From Apostichopus japonicus (lineage: Eukaryota > Echinodermata > Holothuroidea > Aspidochirotida > Stichopodidae): a DNA stretch of 64,000 bases. The position numbers and the translations under genes are program-made. Location: positions 1,749,984-1,813,983 of the forward strand of contig NC_092564.1 of the NCBI RefSeq assembly GCF_037975245.1. The letters run 5' to 3'. Below, in pieces: positions 55,501-64,000 of the stretch (within the stretch, counting starts at the first letter, position 1; each line of letters starts with the position of its first letter). The notes under the pieces were generated by a model that saw only the letters and a list, made by a program, of their open reading frames with translations, was not told where the DNA came from and made no database searches.

Positions 55501-58500
55501 GGATTTGATGGGAAATGCATTAATTAGGAATACATTAGTTTCATAATGGAACGGAATAAGCTAGAGTTAAGACATTAATTTCTATACAATTCTAAAACAT
55601 TTCAAAAGAATTAAAAACAAAAGAAACAGAAGAATGAAGAGATTCTCAGCCAATCTAGAGGACCACAAGGAGAAACATCATTAGAATATGACGAGATTTA
55701 CCTTGAGAATTTGCAAAAGTGCTGAGTGCTTTTCTGTAGGGATTGCGAAGTCCTTTCTCCTGCGTGAAGTGATGAGTAAGTACCAACACTAGTAGCAAAC
55801 TCTGATTGGCTAAGATAGCAGTGTCTTCTTTGATGCCCTCGGCATCTCCTCTGGCTCCGTAGCCTAAAGTGAGGACAGCCCAGAGGCCCGCTGAAGTAGA
55901 GAATACAGACATACAAGAATATTAAACACAGACATACAAGAATATTAAACACAGACATACAAGAATATTAAACACAGACATACAAGAATCTTTATATAAA
56001 AAAAAACACAGACATACAAGAATATTAAACACAGACATACAAGAATATTAAAAAAAATTATACAGACATACAAGAATATTAAACACAGACAAACAAGAAT
56101 ATTAAAGTGATAAAAAATAATTAAAAAATACAGACAGACAAACACACAAGAATATATATAAGTGATAATTAAAGCTCTCTAGCATGCATGATCCATGGAT
56201 TGTCAGTTTTTATTTCTACTTCCCAGTAAAACATAGAATAGTTTCAAAGAAACAGTAACCACAAGAAGCATCCTTGATTTCACAGAGAGTTTATGATTGA
56301 CAAATTTGTCAAAAGCCAAGAAACATTTATAATCTCATTTGCAGGATACTTCAGTTTAGGTTAGGCACGGGCGGACAGTTTGTCCATTATGTGAAGTCAA
56401 AAGAAATTATGTTAGTTTTTGTCTTTCGTTTACATTACCACTTTAAAAACATGTTACATATAGTAACAATTAAATATTCCATTTTTCATTTGATTGTTTT
56501 TAATTTTAAAATGTCGGAGATTTTGCTTCTGACCTGCTACTGCTGCTCCTAGTCCATACAGCAAACCGACTGATTCCTCTGGTTTTCCCAGTAATTCTGG
56601 AGGACATTCTTCATGTTTGATGAAATTGTCCAAAAGCATCTTAATAAGGATGTGAGCATCTTCGGAGCTATGGGCATGAAATATAGTCATTGTTTTCACT
56701 TTCATTCACGTAAGGTCAACATTTGCAGAGGGGTACTGTAGATATACATCAAATTACAAAAAGCCATAATTAGTGTTGCTACGATAATCGTTTTCAATAT
56801 CGGTATCGGCCGATATTTGCAATATCGGCAGCATATCGGTATCGGTAAAATTTTGCCTAATTGCCGATAACAGCAAACCGATATTGAACTTTTCTTTTTA
56901 ACAGCAGAGCTACTTCTTTATACTTGCAATGATTTGTTAATCTGTCCAAGACGATCCATTTCTTTAGCGTCAGTTAAACTCAGATTCATTTCCGATTAAT
57001 ATCCATGTTGACCTGACCCTCCGTAACCTCTAAAAACACGTCTACGGCGCGCGAATATAACCAATGACCTTCGTTCGTGAACCTTGGCCTACACACAGCA
57101 TTAGTGCAGCATACATACACTGTACTAACCATTCATTTTCCCAAAGGCCTCCGTGAAAACCTTGAACATGATGCATAACTGCACAGTTCAGCAGTGTTGG
57201 AAAACCTTGTTAAATTTTCGCGAACACACTGACGATTTCCCGCCTGTGTTCGCCCAGCGAACACGCCGAGCATGCGTAGCGTGCGAGCATAAAGGCGTGG
57301 TGTCCAGGGGCCCGCCATAGGGCCTTGGTGGGGTCATGGGGGTAGAACCTCTCGTGGGAAAATTTTGGCATTTTTTGCGTGTCTGGCGATGAAAAAAATT
57401 CGCAGTTGCGGATGCAAAATACTGACAACTTTTTTTATTTTAATTGTCACGAAACTGATGAAAATTTTAAAATGACAAGTTAGAGTAGCTATATTATGTT
57501 ATAAAATGAAACGAGATTTAATCTGTGTTTCAATCATTAAAAAAGTGCACTTTACAAAACCTCCGATGTTATGAAACAAACAACGTTCAGCAAAGCCCTG
57601 TTTCTAGACTGCCTAACAATGAATAGCGTGCACTATGCGTACATTTTTACAACTGCAATGTTTAACCCTATACCCAACTACCACGGTACATGTGCTGTGA
57701 ATTTTCCCAAGTACCTTCACACACAACTGTGAGCTCATCCCCCGTGTAACACCTGTTTGTTAACATTTTTTGACACGTTGCCAGGGAACTTTTTAGTTAC
57801 GTGAGATCCCTAACCGCCGAGGTGGTTAGGCTATTTGCCATACACTTAAGTATGGTAGGATATATTTTTTTCCGTATTTTTGGAAATTCTAGAAAATACT
57901 TTCTTTTCCCCCCGCTTAACAACAGATTTGGTCTTACGGTATATTCATAAATGGATGTACTAGAGCCTTGTTTACATGACATTAGTTGCATGTAGTACTA
58001 TATGCCAGTTTTGCGTGAATTTTTCGAAAGTGTTTTGCTCGATCTTTCGTAATATTTGAAAGGTGTGCCACCGTACTCTCCGTACACAATTGGTCATTTC
58101 TCTACTGATTTTCAGTTTTTTTCTCTATTTGGTCAAGTGAATAAGTTGTACATTGAGTATAAACTCAATAAATTTTAACTTTTACATTGTGATCGACAGT
58201 TCGAACCTAATTAAGATGCAATTTTGCAAGCATACGTTAACACTGTAGCTACTTGTAAGTCTTTACGAATTAAGGCTCACATTTACTGCGTCCATTTTAT
58301 TATCGTGTGCAGCGCTGCAGTGAAAAAGATTCCGGTTGGATTTCAATTACCATTTTCTTTTTCAAAATCAGGAAAAAAGTCATTCTTTTCAACTTAGGAC
58401 AAAAGGAAAACAAAACACCATATTTTGTTGTTTACTTGAAGATTTATTTGTGAATGTATGCATGACTAAAAGTACGATTTTGCCTTTATTTTGTCTGTTA

Positions 58501-61500
58501 AAAAATATCGGTATCGTATCGGTATCGGACCGATATTGGGATGATAATATCGGATATTGGCCAAAACCGATATTGGTAATATCGGCGCAACACTAGCCAT
58601 AATACCATTACAGTGCAGTTCATTAGGTTAAATGTTCAAATGTTCCTCTTCAAAAAAAAAAAAAGAGTTCCTCCCACTTGAACCAGTTTGTTTGTTCTTC
58701 TGTATACATATATTATATACATATATTGTATGTTTTGTGTTTTATTATATGTTTAGTTTATGTGATAATCTATCTGTTAACAGGTCTGTTTCTCTTGTAT
58801 ACATATATTATATGCACAGATTGTATGGTTTTTATTTTATTTTATGTTTCAGTTTATGTGATAATCTATCTGTTAACAGGTCTGTCTCTTCAGTTTACTG
58901 ATATTATATACACAGATTGTATGGTTTGTGTTTTATTTTATGTTTCAGTTTATGTGATAATCTATCTGGTAACAGGTCTGTTTCTCTTGTATACATATAT
59001 TATATGCACAGATTGTATGGTTTGTATTTTATTTTATGTTTCAGTTTATGTGATAATCTATCTGTTAACAGGTCTGTCTCTTCAGTTTACTGATATTATA
59101 CACAGATTGTATGGTTTGTGTTTTATTTTATGTTTTAGTTTATGTGATAATCTATCTGTTAACAGGTCTGTCTCTTCAGTTTACTTATGATATACAGAGA
59201 TTGTATGTTTTGTGTTTTATTTTATGTTTTAGTTTATGTGATAATCTATCTATTGACAGGTCGGTCTCTCTCAGACAATGATCTAAATGAGCAGTTCTTC
59301 TCTCCTATGTGACATAAATTAAGCTGCAAATGCAACCATCTATGTTTAATTTTTAATCTACCTACCAGGTTCCCTTCATGAAGTACTGCAGTAGGATACT
59401 CTTATTGTGTATCCGAGGTATGTACAGCTGTTGTGATAGCAGAATTAGTAGAGTGTTGATTGCCTCCAGATGAATAATATACGTGAAATTTCTGAAATTG
59501 AAAATCATAAATCATTGTGAAATTTTGAGAAATCTTTCTTCCGGGTTTGCTGGATCAAATCATAAAAGCACTTTATATTTGTTCTGTTAGTTTTCAAAAA
59601 GTGTGTAAAGATTAGAAAAAGTCGCAAATTCATATCTGATGTGAAATATGTGAGGTTCTGTACAAAGAAAAATAAAAATACACAATGCAATATGCAATGT
59701 ATAAGGCATGTTAATTGAAAACTTTACCAAGCAAGGAAAATGTCTGTAGCATGACTTCCAAGCATGATGGAATCATTTGATGGAATATAATAAAAAATTC
59801 ACACATAAAAATAGATATATCGAACATCGTTTGAAAAACATTTATCAATTTTAATGTAATCACAAGTGGATGAAGTTGTATTTGTTTTGCAATGAGTGAA
59901 AAAGAATGAATAATGCACACATGAGGTAAAGAATGCCCTAAATAATGCAGATCCCATTACTGATAACAATAACCCATTGTTTGATAAACAGCTTCATGAA
60001 GTTGATAACTTACAAGACTGGTACTTCCACCAACATTTTAATCAGAGAATGGATCAGTTTCTGGATGAGATTTTCTTTCAAGGGTTCTTGGTTCTCAGAT
60101 GAAGCCAGCTGATTGGCTACTGGGACATCATTGTTGGCGTCGGACAAGACCGAGAGCTGCTGTAAGATACGACCCTCCGACAAGTTTTCCAGAAAATATT
60201 TCAAAACTCTTCTGATGATAAACAGGGCATTGTAGGTCTGCCATGTTAACACGTGGCTGTAGAAAAAATAAAAGAAACGGCTGGATTACAAAACCTACAC
60301 TTATGTTACAAAACAACCCCAGCAAACACTAAGAATGATCGTACAAATGGTATCTAGAGTTAAAATGCTAGAGACAAACTGGCTTCATTTCATTGACAAG
60401 CACACGTGAGACACACACTGTAAGTAATCATACCAAAGCAACATACCAGGCAAGCTAGACCAACATGATATTAAGTCTATCCCATAGAATGTGTTCAAAG
60501 TCTATTTTTTCCTTATACACAGGTAGACAGTAACACTTGAAACAATGTTCTGAAAAGGAAAGCAAATGACTATGCACAACACACACACATTCTGAAATAA
60601 CATTCTCTTTATGGAGATACAACACAAGTTGTAATTTTATTAGTATCCTTTGCAAAGTTTACTACTCTGCAGAGTATCGTGGACTTGAACCAACGACTTA
60701 AAGAGATGCAAGTAATGTGTACTCACTTTTCTGTTTTCACATAAGTTTTCAAGGCAATCACTCTTTCCAGAAATATTTCCACCAATGTACAAAAGTTTCC
60801 TGTCAAGAGATTCTGAGCAGCTATGGGAGAATAAGAATGATTGAGGAACAATATATTAGGTTCAAATATCATACTGAAACCTGAGTATAGCTTCATGCTA
60901 CAGTACACTATCATTGCAAAGAATGCATTAATCAAACCAGTACCAACCCCACCCCTTCCCCTCGACTGCCCAACCTTCTCATTTAGATCAACTTCATTCA
61001 GTTTGTGCAAATACGTTTTTAAGGCCCATTAAGTACTGTAGCTAAATCAAAGACACCCAAGATATGTATGGTATTGACAGATAAAGAAATCTAGCATCTT
61101 ACAACTTGTAACTATTCATTTTATACTAGCTTAGTGAAGTTATGCATTTTTTTTATTATTAAAAAAGCTAGAGTGAACAATAGCAAATGAAGATTGACAA
61201 AAGTCAGGAGCTTACATAGGCTGTGAGGCACAATAAGAGAAATCCACATGGGCCAATCAGTGGTTAACAGCAGCTTAGGAACTACTACTGAACTACAATA
61301 GTACGTATGCCACAATTTTGATGGTGAATATTCAGTGTATGATTTGCATAATATTTATGTTTGTTGTAGAACAAATTCAAGGAGTCTTGTGTTGTACCCT
61401 TGAAGCAGAGTGGATCTTCAGTTTACATCTTTACTTCTGTTGGTCTCTTTGCTTTCCATAACCTTTGATGGCTTAATACACCTACATTCTGAATCTTGAA

Positions 61501-62061
61501 CTACTTCTGTCTTATATGCTACCTTGTTTTCATGTACTTGGGGTAGTGTAACTCTGATAACAATTTGAATATTATTTCACTATTGACAATGTTTTAAATG
61601 TTATTATTTCACTGTAAAGGAGAGAATGTACCTTGCAACAGTGACACCATTGAAGATCAGATTAATACAATGTCTTTAATCAAAAGATACTCCATGTTTT
61701 TTTCCACAGACTATTTAATCAAACAAAACTCAATGTTATTTCCATGGACTATATATAAGCTTTCAGATAGTTTTCAATAGATCTAAGCAAACTACAGTCG
61801 ACTATTAACTTCAATTTTGTAATCACTACGACTGTGATATCATCATAAAATAACAGAAGATAACTCACCAAATGATTTGCACAGTTCAACAGTTGCCTCT
61901 TCAAGAAGTCTTGCATCTGATGTGGTGTGTGGAATATCAAAGGAGTACGACAGAAGTTTCTTCCAAAACTCATCTGTCCTAGGAATTGACTCCTTTCCAA
62001 CCAATTGCAACAGATATTCATTGGCATTGAGTTCAGCCAGGCTACTGCTATTCACACCCAT
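49450..62061 (-). CDS. DYM: Dymeclin (DYM), complete coding region, 14 exons
   Basis: Dymeclin is a Golgi-associated peripheral protein needed for secretory trafficking; human mutations cause Dyggve-Melchior-Clausen dysplasia. Fourteen exons with GT..AG boundaries and matching phases give 2,064 coding bases, 687 residues, against 669 in human. The ATG at 62059-62061 starts [17 protein letters not shown], like human MGSNSS, with Gly2 in an N-myristoylation context. Conserved blocks include [78 protein letters not shown] and [14 protein letters not shown]. The stop is TAA at 49450-49452. It is convergent with CLASP. No membrane segment is required; the family is predicted to be largely helical. 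Confidence 0.97.
49690..50380 (-). repeat. 81-bp minisatellite copying DYM exon 13 end plus donor
   Basis: Nine units, each containing the exon end TGGCCCAGGGACAGGTTAAG followed by GTGAGT or a variant. Donor-like positions recur near 49699, 49783, 49861, 49942, 50023, 50104, 50186, 50267 and 50348; the last is the true exon junction. A further partial, diverged unit lies at about 49632-49675. Each unit contains an in-frame TAA, so retention would end translation. Confidence 0.95.
50355..50471 (-). CDS. DYM: DYM exon 13
   Basis: Phase 0 to 0; acceptor TTTGCTTTCAG, donor GTGAGT. Encodes [20 protein letters not shown] and [15 protein letters not shown], matching IIKQGVVALPKDRLK. The final bases and donor are the source of an 81-bp array in the next intron. 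Confidence 0.95.
50942..51124 (-). CDS. DYM: DYM exon 12
   Basis: Phase 0 to 0; acceptor TTTCTCTTAG, donor GTAAGT. Encodes [40 protein letters not shown] and [10 protein letters not shown]. The following intron holds a roughly 110-bp C-rich tandem duplication at about 50600-50795 (CAATCATATCTACAACTTAC twice). Confidence 0.97.
51264..51590. repeat. Pentanucleotide (CATGT-type) satellite in DYM intron
   Basis: About 65 units of five bases, CATGT varying to CATAT, CACGT and CACTT. Variants are clustered: mixed CATGT/CATAT on the left, CACGT and CACTT towards the right. A C run lies at about 51766-51776. Confidence 0.96.
52093..52210 (-). CDS. DYM: DYM exon 11
   Basis: Phase 2 to 0; acceptor TTATTGTGCAG, donor GTAGGT. 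Encodes [20 protein letters not shown] and [17 protein letters not shown], matching [20 protein letters not shown]. Confidence 0.95.
53082..53176 (-). CDS. DYM: DYM exon 10
   Basis: Phase 0 to 2; acceptor CCTTTCTCAG, donor GTAGGT. Encodes [20 protein letters not shown], almost identical to human [19 protein letters not shown]. The following 871-bp intron is AT-rich without repeats of note. Confidence 0.98.
53503..53583 (-). pseudogene. Truncated duplicate of DYM exon 9 with its donor
   Basis: A 105-bp tandem duplication (copies 53483-53587 and 53588-53692) repeats 81 bp of exon 9 plus GTAAGT and intron sequence. Only a few base differences were seen, and the encoded 27 residues ([20 protein letters not shown]...) are unchanged. 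The copy lacks the exon's first 33 bp and an acceptor, so it is likely intronic. Reading from exon 9 into the intron meets TGA before the copy. Confidence 0.9.
53608..53721 (-). CDS. DYM: DYM exon 9
   Basis: Phase 0 to 0; acceptor GTTTTTGTAG, donor GTAAGT. Encodes [20 protein letters not shown] and [18 protein letters not shown]. Its 3' two-thirds and donor are duplicated immediately downstream. Confidence 0.96.
54369..54494 (-). CDS. DYM: DYM exon 8
   Basis: Phase 0 to 0; acceptor TTTGTTACAG, donor GTGAGT. Encodes [20 protein letters not shown] and [17 protein letters not shown]. The following intron (53722-54368) has no recognised feature. Confidence 0.97.
54882..55069 (-). CDS. DYM: DYM exon 7
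   Basis: Phase 1 to 0; acceptor CCCTGACCAG, donor GTAAGG. Encodes [20 protein letters not shown] and [20 protein letters not shown], matching FQINFNSLYTALCEQQTSDQ. Confidence 0.97.
55702..55890 (-). CDS. DYM: DYM exon 6
   Basis: Phase 1 to 1; acceptor TCTCTACTTCAG, donor GTAAAT. Encodes [38 protein letters not shown] and [14 protein letters not shown]. The next intron (632 bp) shows nothing notable. Confidence 0.96.
55905..56152. repeat. 23-bp tandem repeat next to a DYM 3' splice site
   Basis: The unit is ACAGACATACAAGAATATTA plus AAC, about nine imperfect copies. On the transcribed minus strand the first unit (TCTTGTATGTCTG) runs into the pyrimidine-rich acceptor of exon 6, whose exon begins at 55890. 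Confidence 0.93.
56534..56667 (-). CDS. DYM: DYM exon 5
   Basis: Phase 2 to 1; acceptor ATGCCCATAG, donor GTCAGA (non-consensus but GT). Encodes [20 protein letters not shown] and [14 protein letters not shown], matching SKLVKTLLYNFIRQE and GGLLYGLASGVA. Confidence 0.94.
56771..58595. mobile_element. Non-autonomous hAT-type DNA transposon with 8-bp target duplication
   Basis: The termini TAGTGTTGC (56771-56779) and GCAACACTA (58587-58595) are exact inverse repeats, flanked on both sides by GCCATAAT (56763-56770 and 58596-58603). An 8-bp target duplication with a TAGnGTTGC-type end is characteristic of the hAT superfamily. Sub-terminal regions are rich in ATATCGGTATCGG-type repeats in both orientations. 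The 1.8-kb interior has only short open stretches with no recognisable transposase. It is inserted in the dymeclin intron between exons 4 and 5. Confidence 0.9.
58690..59265. repeat. 96-bp minisatellite, 6 copies, in DYM intron
   Basis: The unit contains GTGATAATCTATCTGTTAAC, AGGTCTGTCTCTTCAGTTTA and CAGATTGTATGGTTTGTGTT. GTGATAATC recurs at 58762, 58858, 58954, 59050, 59144 and 59238. It is open for 170 codons on the + strand because 96 is divisible by three; the apparent protein is hydrophobic and repetitive and is not a gene. Confidence 0.95.
59366..59491 (-). CDS. DYM: DYM exon 4
   Basis: Phase 2 to 2; acceptor CAATTTCAG, donor GTAGGT. Encodes [20 protein letters not shown] and [10 protein letters not shown], matching the DITYEISVEAISTMVVFLSCQ block. 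Confidence 0.95.
60014..60256 (-). CDS. DYM: DYM exon 3
   Basis: Phase 2 to 2; acceptor TTTTTCTACAG, donor GTAAGT. Encodes [20 protein letters not shown] and [18 protein letters not shown]. The middle ([20 protein letters not shown]) is divergent, as it is between vertebrates and other phyla. The following 522-bp intron shows nothing notable. Confidence 0.95.
60727..60820 (-). CDS. DYM: DYM exon 2
   Basis: Phase 1 to 2, donor GTGAGT. Encodes [20 protein letters not shown] and [11 protein letters not shown], matching the [21 protein letters not shown] region. The next intron (470 bp) is featureless apart from a short CA run. Confidence 0.93.
61869..62061 (-). CDS. DYM: DYM exon 1 (coding start)
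   Basis: Residues 1-64, ending with donor GTGAGT. Contains [13 protein letters not shown], matching human LLEEATISVCRSL. Upstream on the minus strand AAATAG lies about 9 bases before the ATG and could be an acceptor, so the 5' UTR may be split. The following intron (about 1.05 kb, 60821-61868) shows nothing notable. Confidence 0.94.
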
Positions 62062-64000
62062 TATAAATCCTATTTACGTTGTTTCTCATTCACATGTACA
62101 ATAGTGTGCTGTAACTAATCTGATGAGAGAAAAATATATGAAATCATGTATCAAATGTGCACACTCATTCACTTGGTATTCTGAACTACTACAAGCAAAA
62201 GGTATATATCACACAAAAGTATATACATTTATAGACATGTATTCCAAACTATGAATCAACCCAATGCATAGGCAATATGCATACATAAATACATAATTTA
62301 ATATGGCATTCTATGCTACTAATTGCTGACACTGCAGAAATACAATTCAAGTTTCAGGTAATATTACAGACAGTGCAAAAAACACCATGTTGAAATCTTG
62401 TGACATACTTGAAGATAAATTATAGCAAAATGACAGATACTTTTTACAAGAATTAAAGAGCTCCCAAGTGCCCCACAACTGGCGGATAAGACACGCATAT
62501 GATGTCGCAAATCCACCGAACCTCACAAAGTAGTCAAAACCTGCATCTGGCTGAGTTGCGTGTCACAAACTTACAAAGTTCACACACAACGCACATATGT
62601 TCCGTCACAAAGTAAAGTTAAATATACTGCAATTGATAACAGGTGCATGCTACCATTTTGCATATAGAGGATTAAAAAAATGGCATGTTTTCATTTTCAA
62701 ACTGCAAGTGGAAAACCCCTGGCCCTTATGTTCCTTTGCCATTTTGCAGATCACATGATGACCAGCATTTGCATCAGGAAAAGTTGGGAGCTGTGGAATT
62801 CTATCTAAATATTCATCCTATAAAAGCTGGAAGGACAACCCTACTAAATTTGGGAAGCAACTTCATCAAGAAGGCAAATTCTTCAGCTAAATATTATTAC
62901 ATACTCACATGCATAACTTCAAAGACACACCTACTATAGTCTTACTCCTTGGTCAAGTCTTAAGGATTTCTCAAAATCCAATCAATAACTTAGGCATATA
63001 AGGATAATATCTGTCTTTACAACAATAAAATAGAAGAAACTTTTCATTAAGGAGTTGTTGCATTCATGTTGTAAAGCCCTTATTCCAATCTTAGGTACAA
63101 GAAGACCCTATCATCAACCTCCATAGGCTTCATTAAAGAGGATGCACTTATTACTAAGTGAGACCTCCTGCCAAAATGTGAGTTAAAGATGATTTGTCTC
63201 TTTTATGTTAAATTGCATGACCCTTGGATATCACCAGTAGCCTCCTGAAATGGTAGGCCTTAGATATGTTCATGGTCCAATGTCCTTATAACATACTAAC
63301 TTTGAAACAATAACATAATACTCAATATTAGCATACTAACATGCCTAGCCTCTGTGAGTTGGTACTAGGCCTAGGTAGTACTACAGTACTATTGTTTAGC
63401 TTAAGACTAGCATAGGCACAAAACCTTTCACTACTCTTAAGGTTGTCTTACTCCTAGGGCTAGGACTGCTACTACAGTAGGCTAGGCGTAATAGCGTAGC
63501 GTAACCAATTGGCCTACACTACAGTATGTAGTATACCTAGTTTATACACTCACTTATCTCGATCGATCACTGAACACATTAAGGGCTAAAATTGAACTTG
63601 CACCATTTTTATTCACAAGTAGAACTCATCAATTATCCTGAAAATACTTGAAATTGTTTTTTTGTTCCTCCAATTGCTTGAATTCGTCTGGTGCCTTGGT
63701 ATACCCAAACCCAAACACGTCGACACTACAACTCCGTAAATACTCATGTTGCCATAATTCAGTACAAATTCCATGACAAACTCTAGTATCAAAATCGGCT
63801 AAATGAAAAATGAAATTTAGGCGAATGCAATTCTTGTTCTTTGGGAGTTCGGACTGTCGAGCAGATTCACAGGCATCGGGAACATGGGGATGGTGAGGTA
63901 GGTTAGGGGATGAGGGGTGGTTAGGGGGGTTCCATTATATCGATCTAATATATATAGTCTAAATATGTCCCAGAATGCACCATTTGACTGTAATACATAT
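62062..64000. other. Upstream of dymeclin coding start; 5' UTR and promoter not resolved
   Basis: No conserved coding sequence was found. A minus-strand donor-like GTGAGT at 63548-63553 could end a 5' UTR exon, joining an acceptor-like AAATAG near 62070. The G-rich stretch 63886-63931 on the + strand has several runs of four or more G. These are weak pointers only. Confidence 0.3.

Noticed and set aside
57133-57428. Short minus-strand open frames inside the hAT element as transposase remnants
   Set aside because: Too short, and no hAT dimerisation or catalytic motif could be seen.
58678-59190. 170-codon plus-strand hydrophobic open frame
   Set aside because: It consists of 96-bp minisatellite units within a dymeclin intron. 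Its hydrophobicity reflects T-rich DNA, not a membrane protein.
62685-62939. 84-codon plus-strand open frame upstream of dymeclin
   Set aside because: No recognisable domain, no splice partners, and AT-rich composition like its surroundings.
63886-63931. G-quadruplex or telomere-like GGTTAGGGG stretch
   Set aside because: Irregular and short. No true TTAGGG array is present, so it was left as a note only.

Overview
This window is animal nuclear DNA. It is AT-rich, has short GT..AG-split exons separated by introns of about 0.2 to 5 kb, and carries many micro- and minisatellites. It holds two conserved protein-coding genes arranged tail to tail. The species cannot be fixed from the sequence. 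Both proteins align well with vertebrate orthologues, and repeat style and intron size suggest a non-vertebrate metazoan, possibly an invertebrate deuterostome; that assignment is an inference.

Left and centre (1586-39483, + strand, continuing to a likely poly(A) site near 43.8 kb) is the gene for CLASP, the CLIP-associating microtubule plus-end protein. Thirty exons are placed here by splice sites, reading-frame continuity and recognisable family sequence. They encode TOG2, a Ser/Arg-rich linker with an SxIP motif and GSK3-type serine spacing, TOG3, a variable linker, and the C-terminal CLIP-interacting helical domain with its stop codon. The N-terminal TOG1 exons lie outside the window. One exon in the 25254-30432 gap is missing from my model, because the reading phase does not close there.

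Right (49450-62061, - strand) is the complete coding region of dymeclin (DYM), a Golgi-associated helical-repeat protein: 14 exons and 687 residues, with an N-terminal Met-Gly myristoylation-type start. Between the two genes (43.8-49.4 kb) are one copy of a large repeat and sequence that may include the dymeclin 3' UTR.

The unusual content is repetitive. (1) Four tandem duplications or minisatellites straddle the 3' end of a coding exon and its 5' splice site (15.5, 37.3, 50.4 and 53.6 kb). A fifth tandem duplication copies the end of the dymeclin reading frame in phase after its stop (49.3 kb). (2) An element of about 2.9 kb with short terminal inverted repeats, in a CLASP intron, is packed with AGGTCA-type nuclear-receptor half-sites. 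A diverged relative lies in inverse orientation at 44.6-46.2 kb. (3) A 1.8 kb non-autonomous hAT-type transposon with a perfect 8-bp target duplication sits in a dymeclin intron. (4) Long minisatellites (33, 36, 81 and 96 bp units) create spurious long reading frames. No bacterial genes, rRNA, tRNA, CRISPR array or viral genes were recognised.
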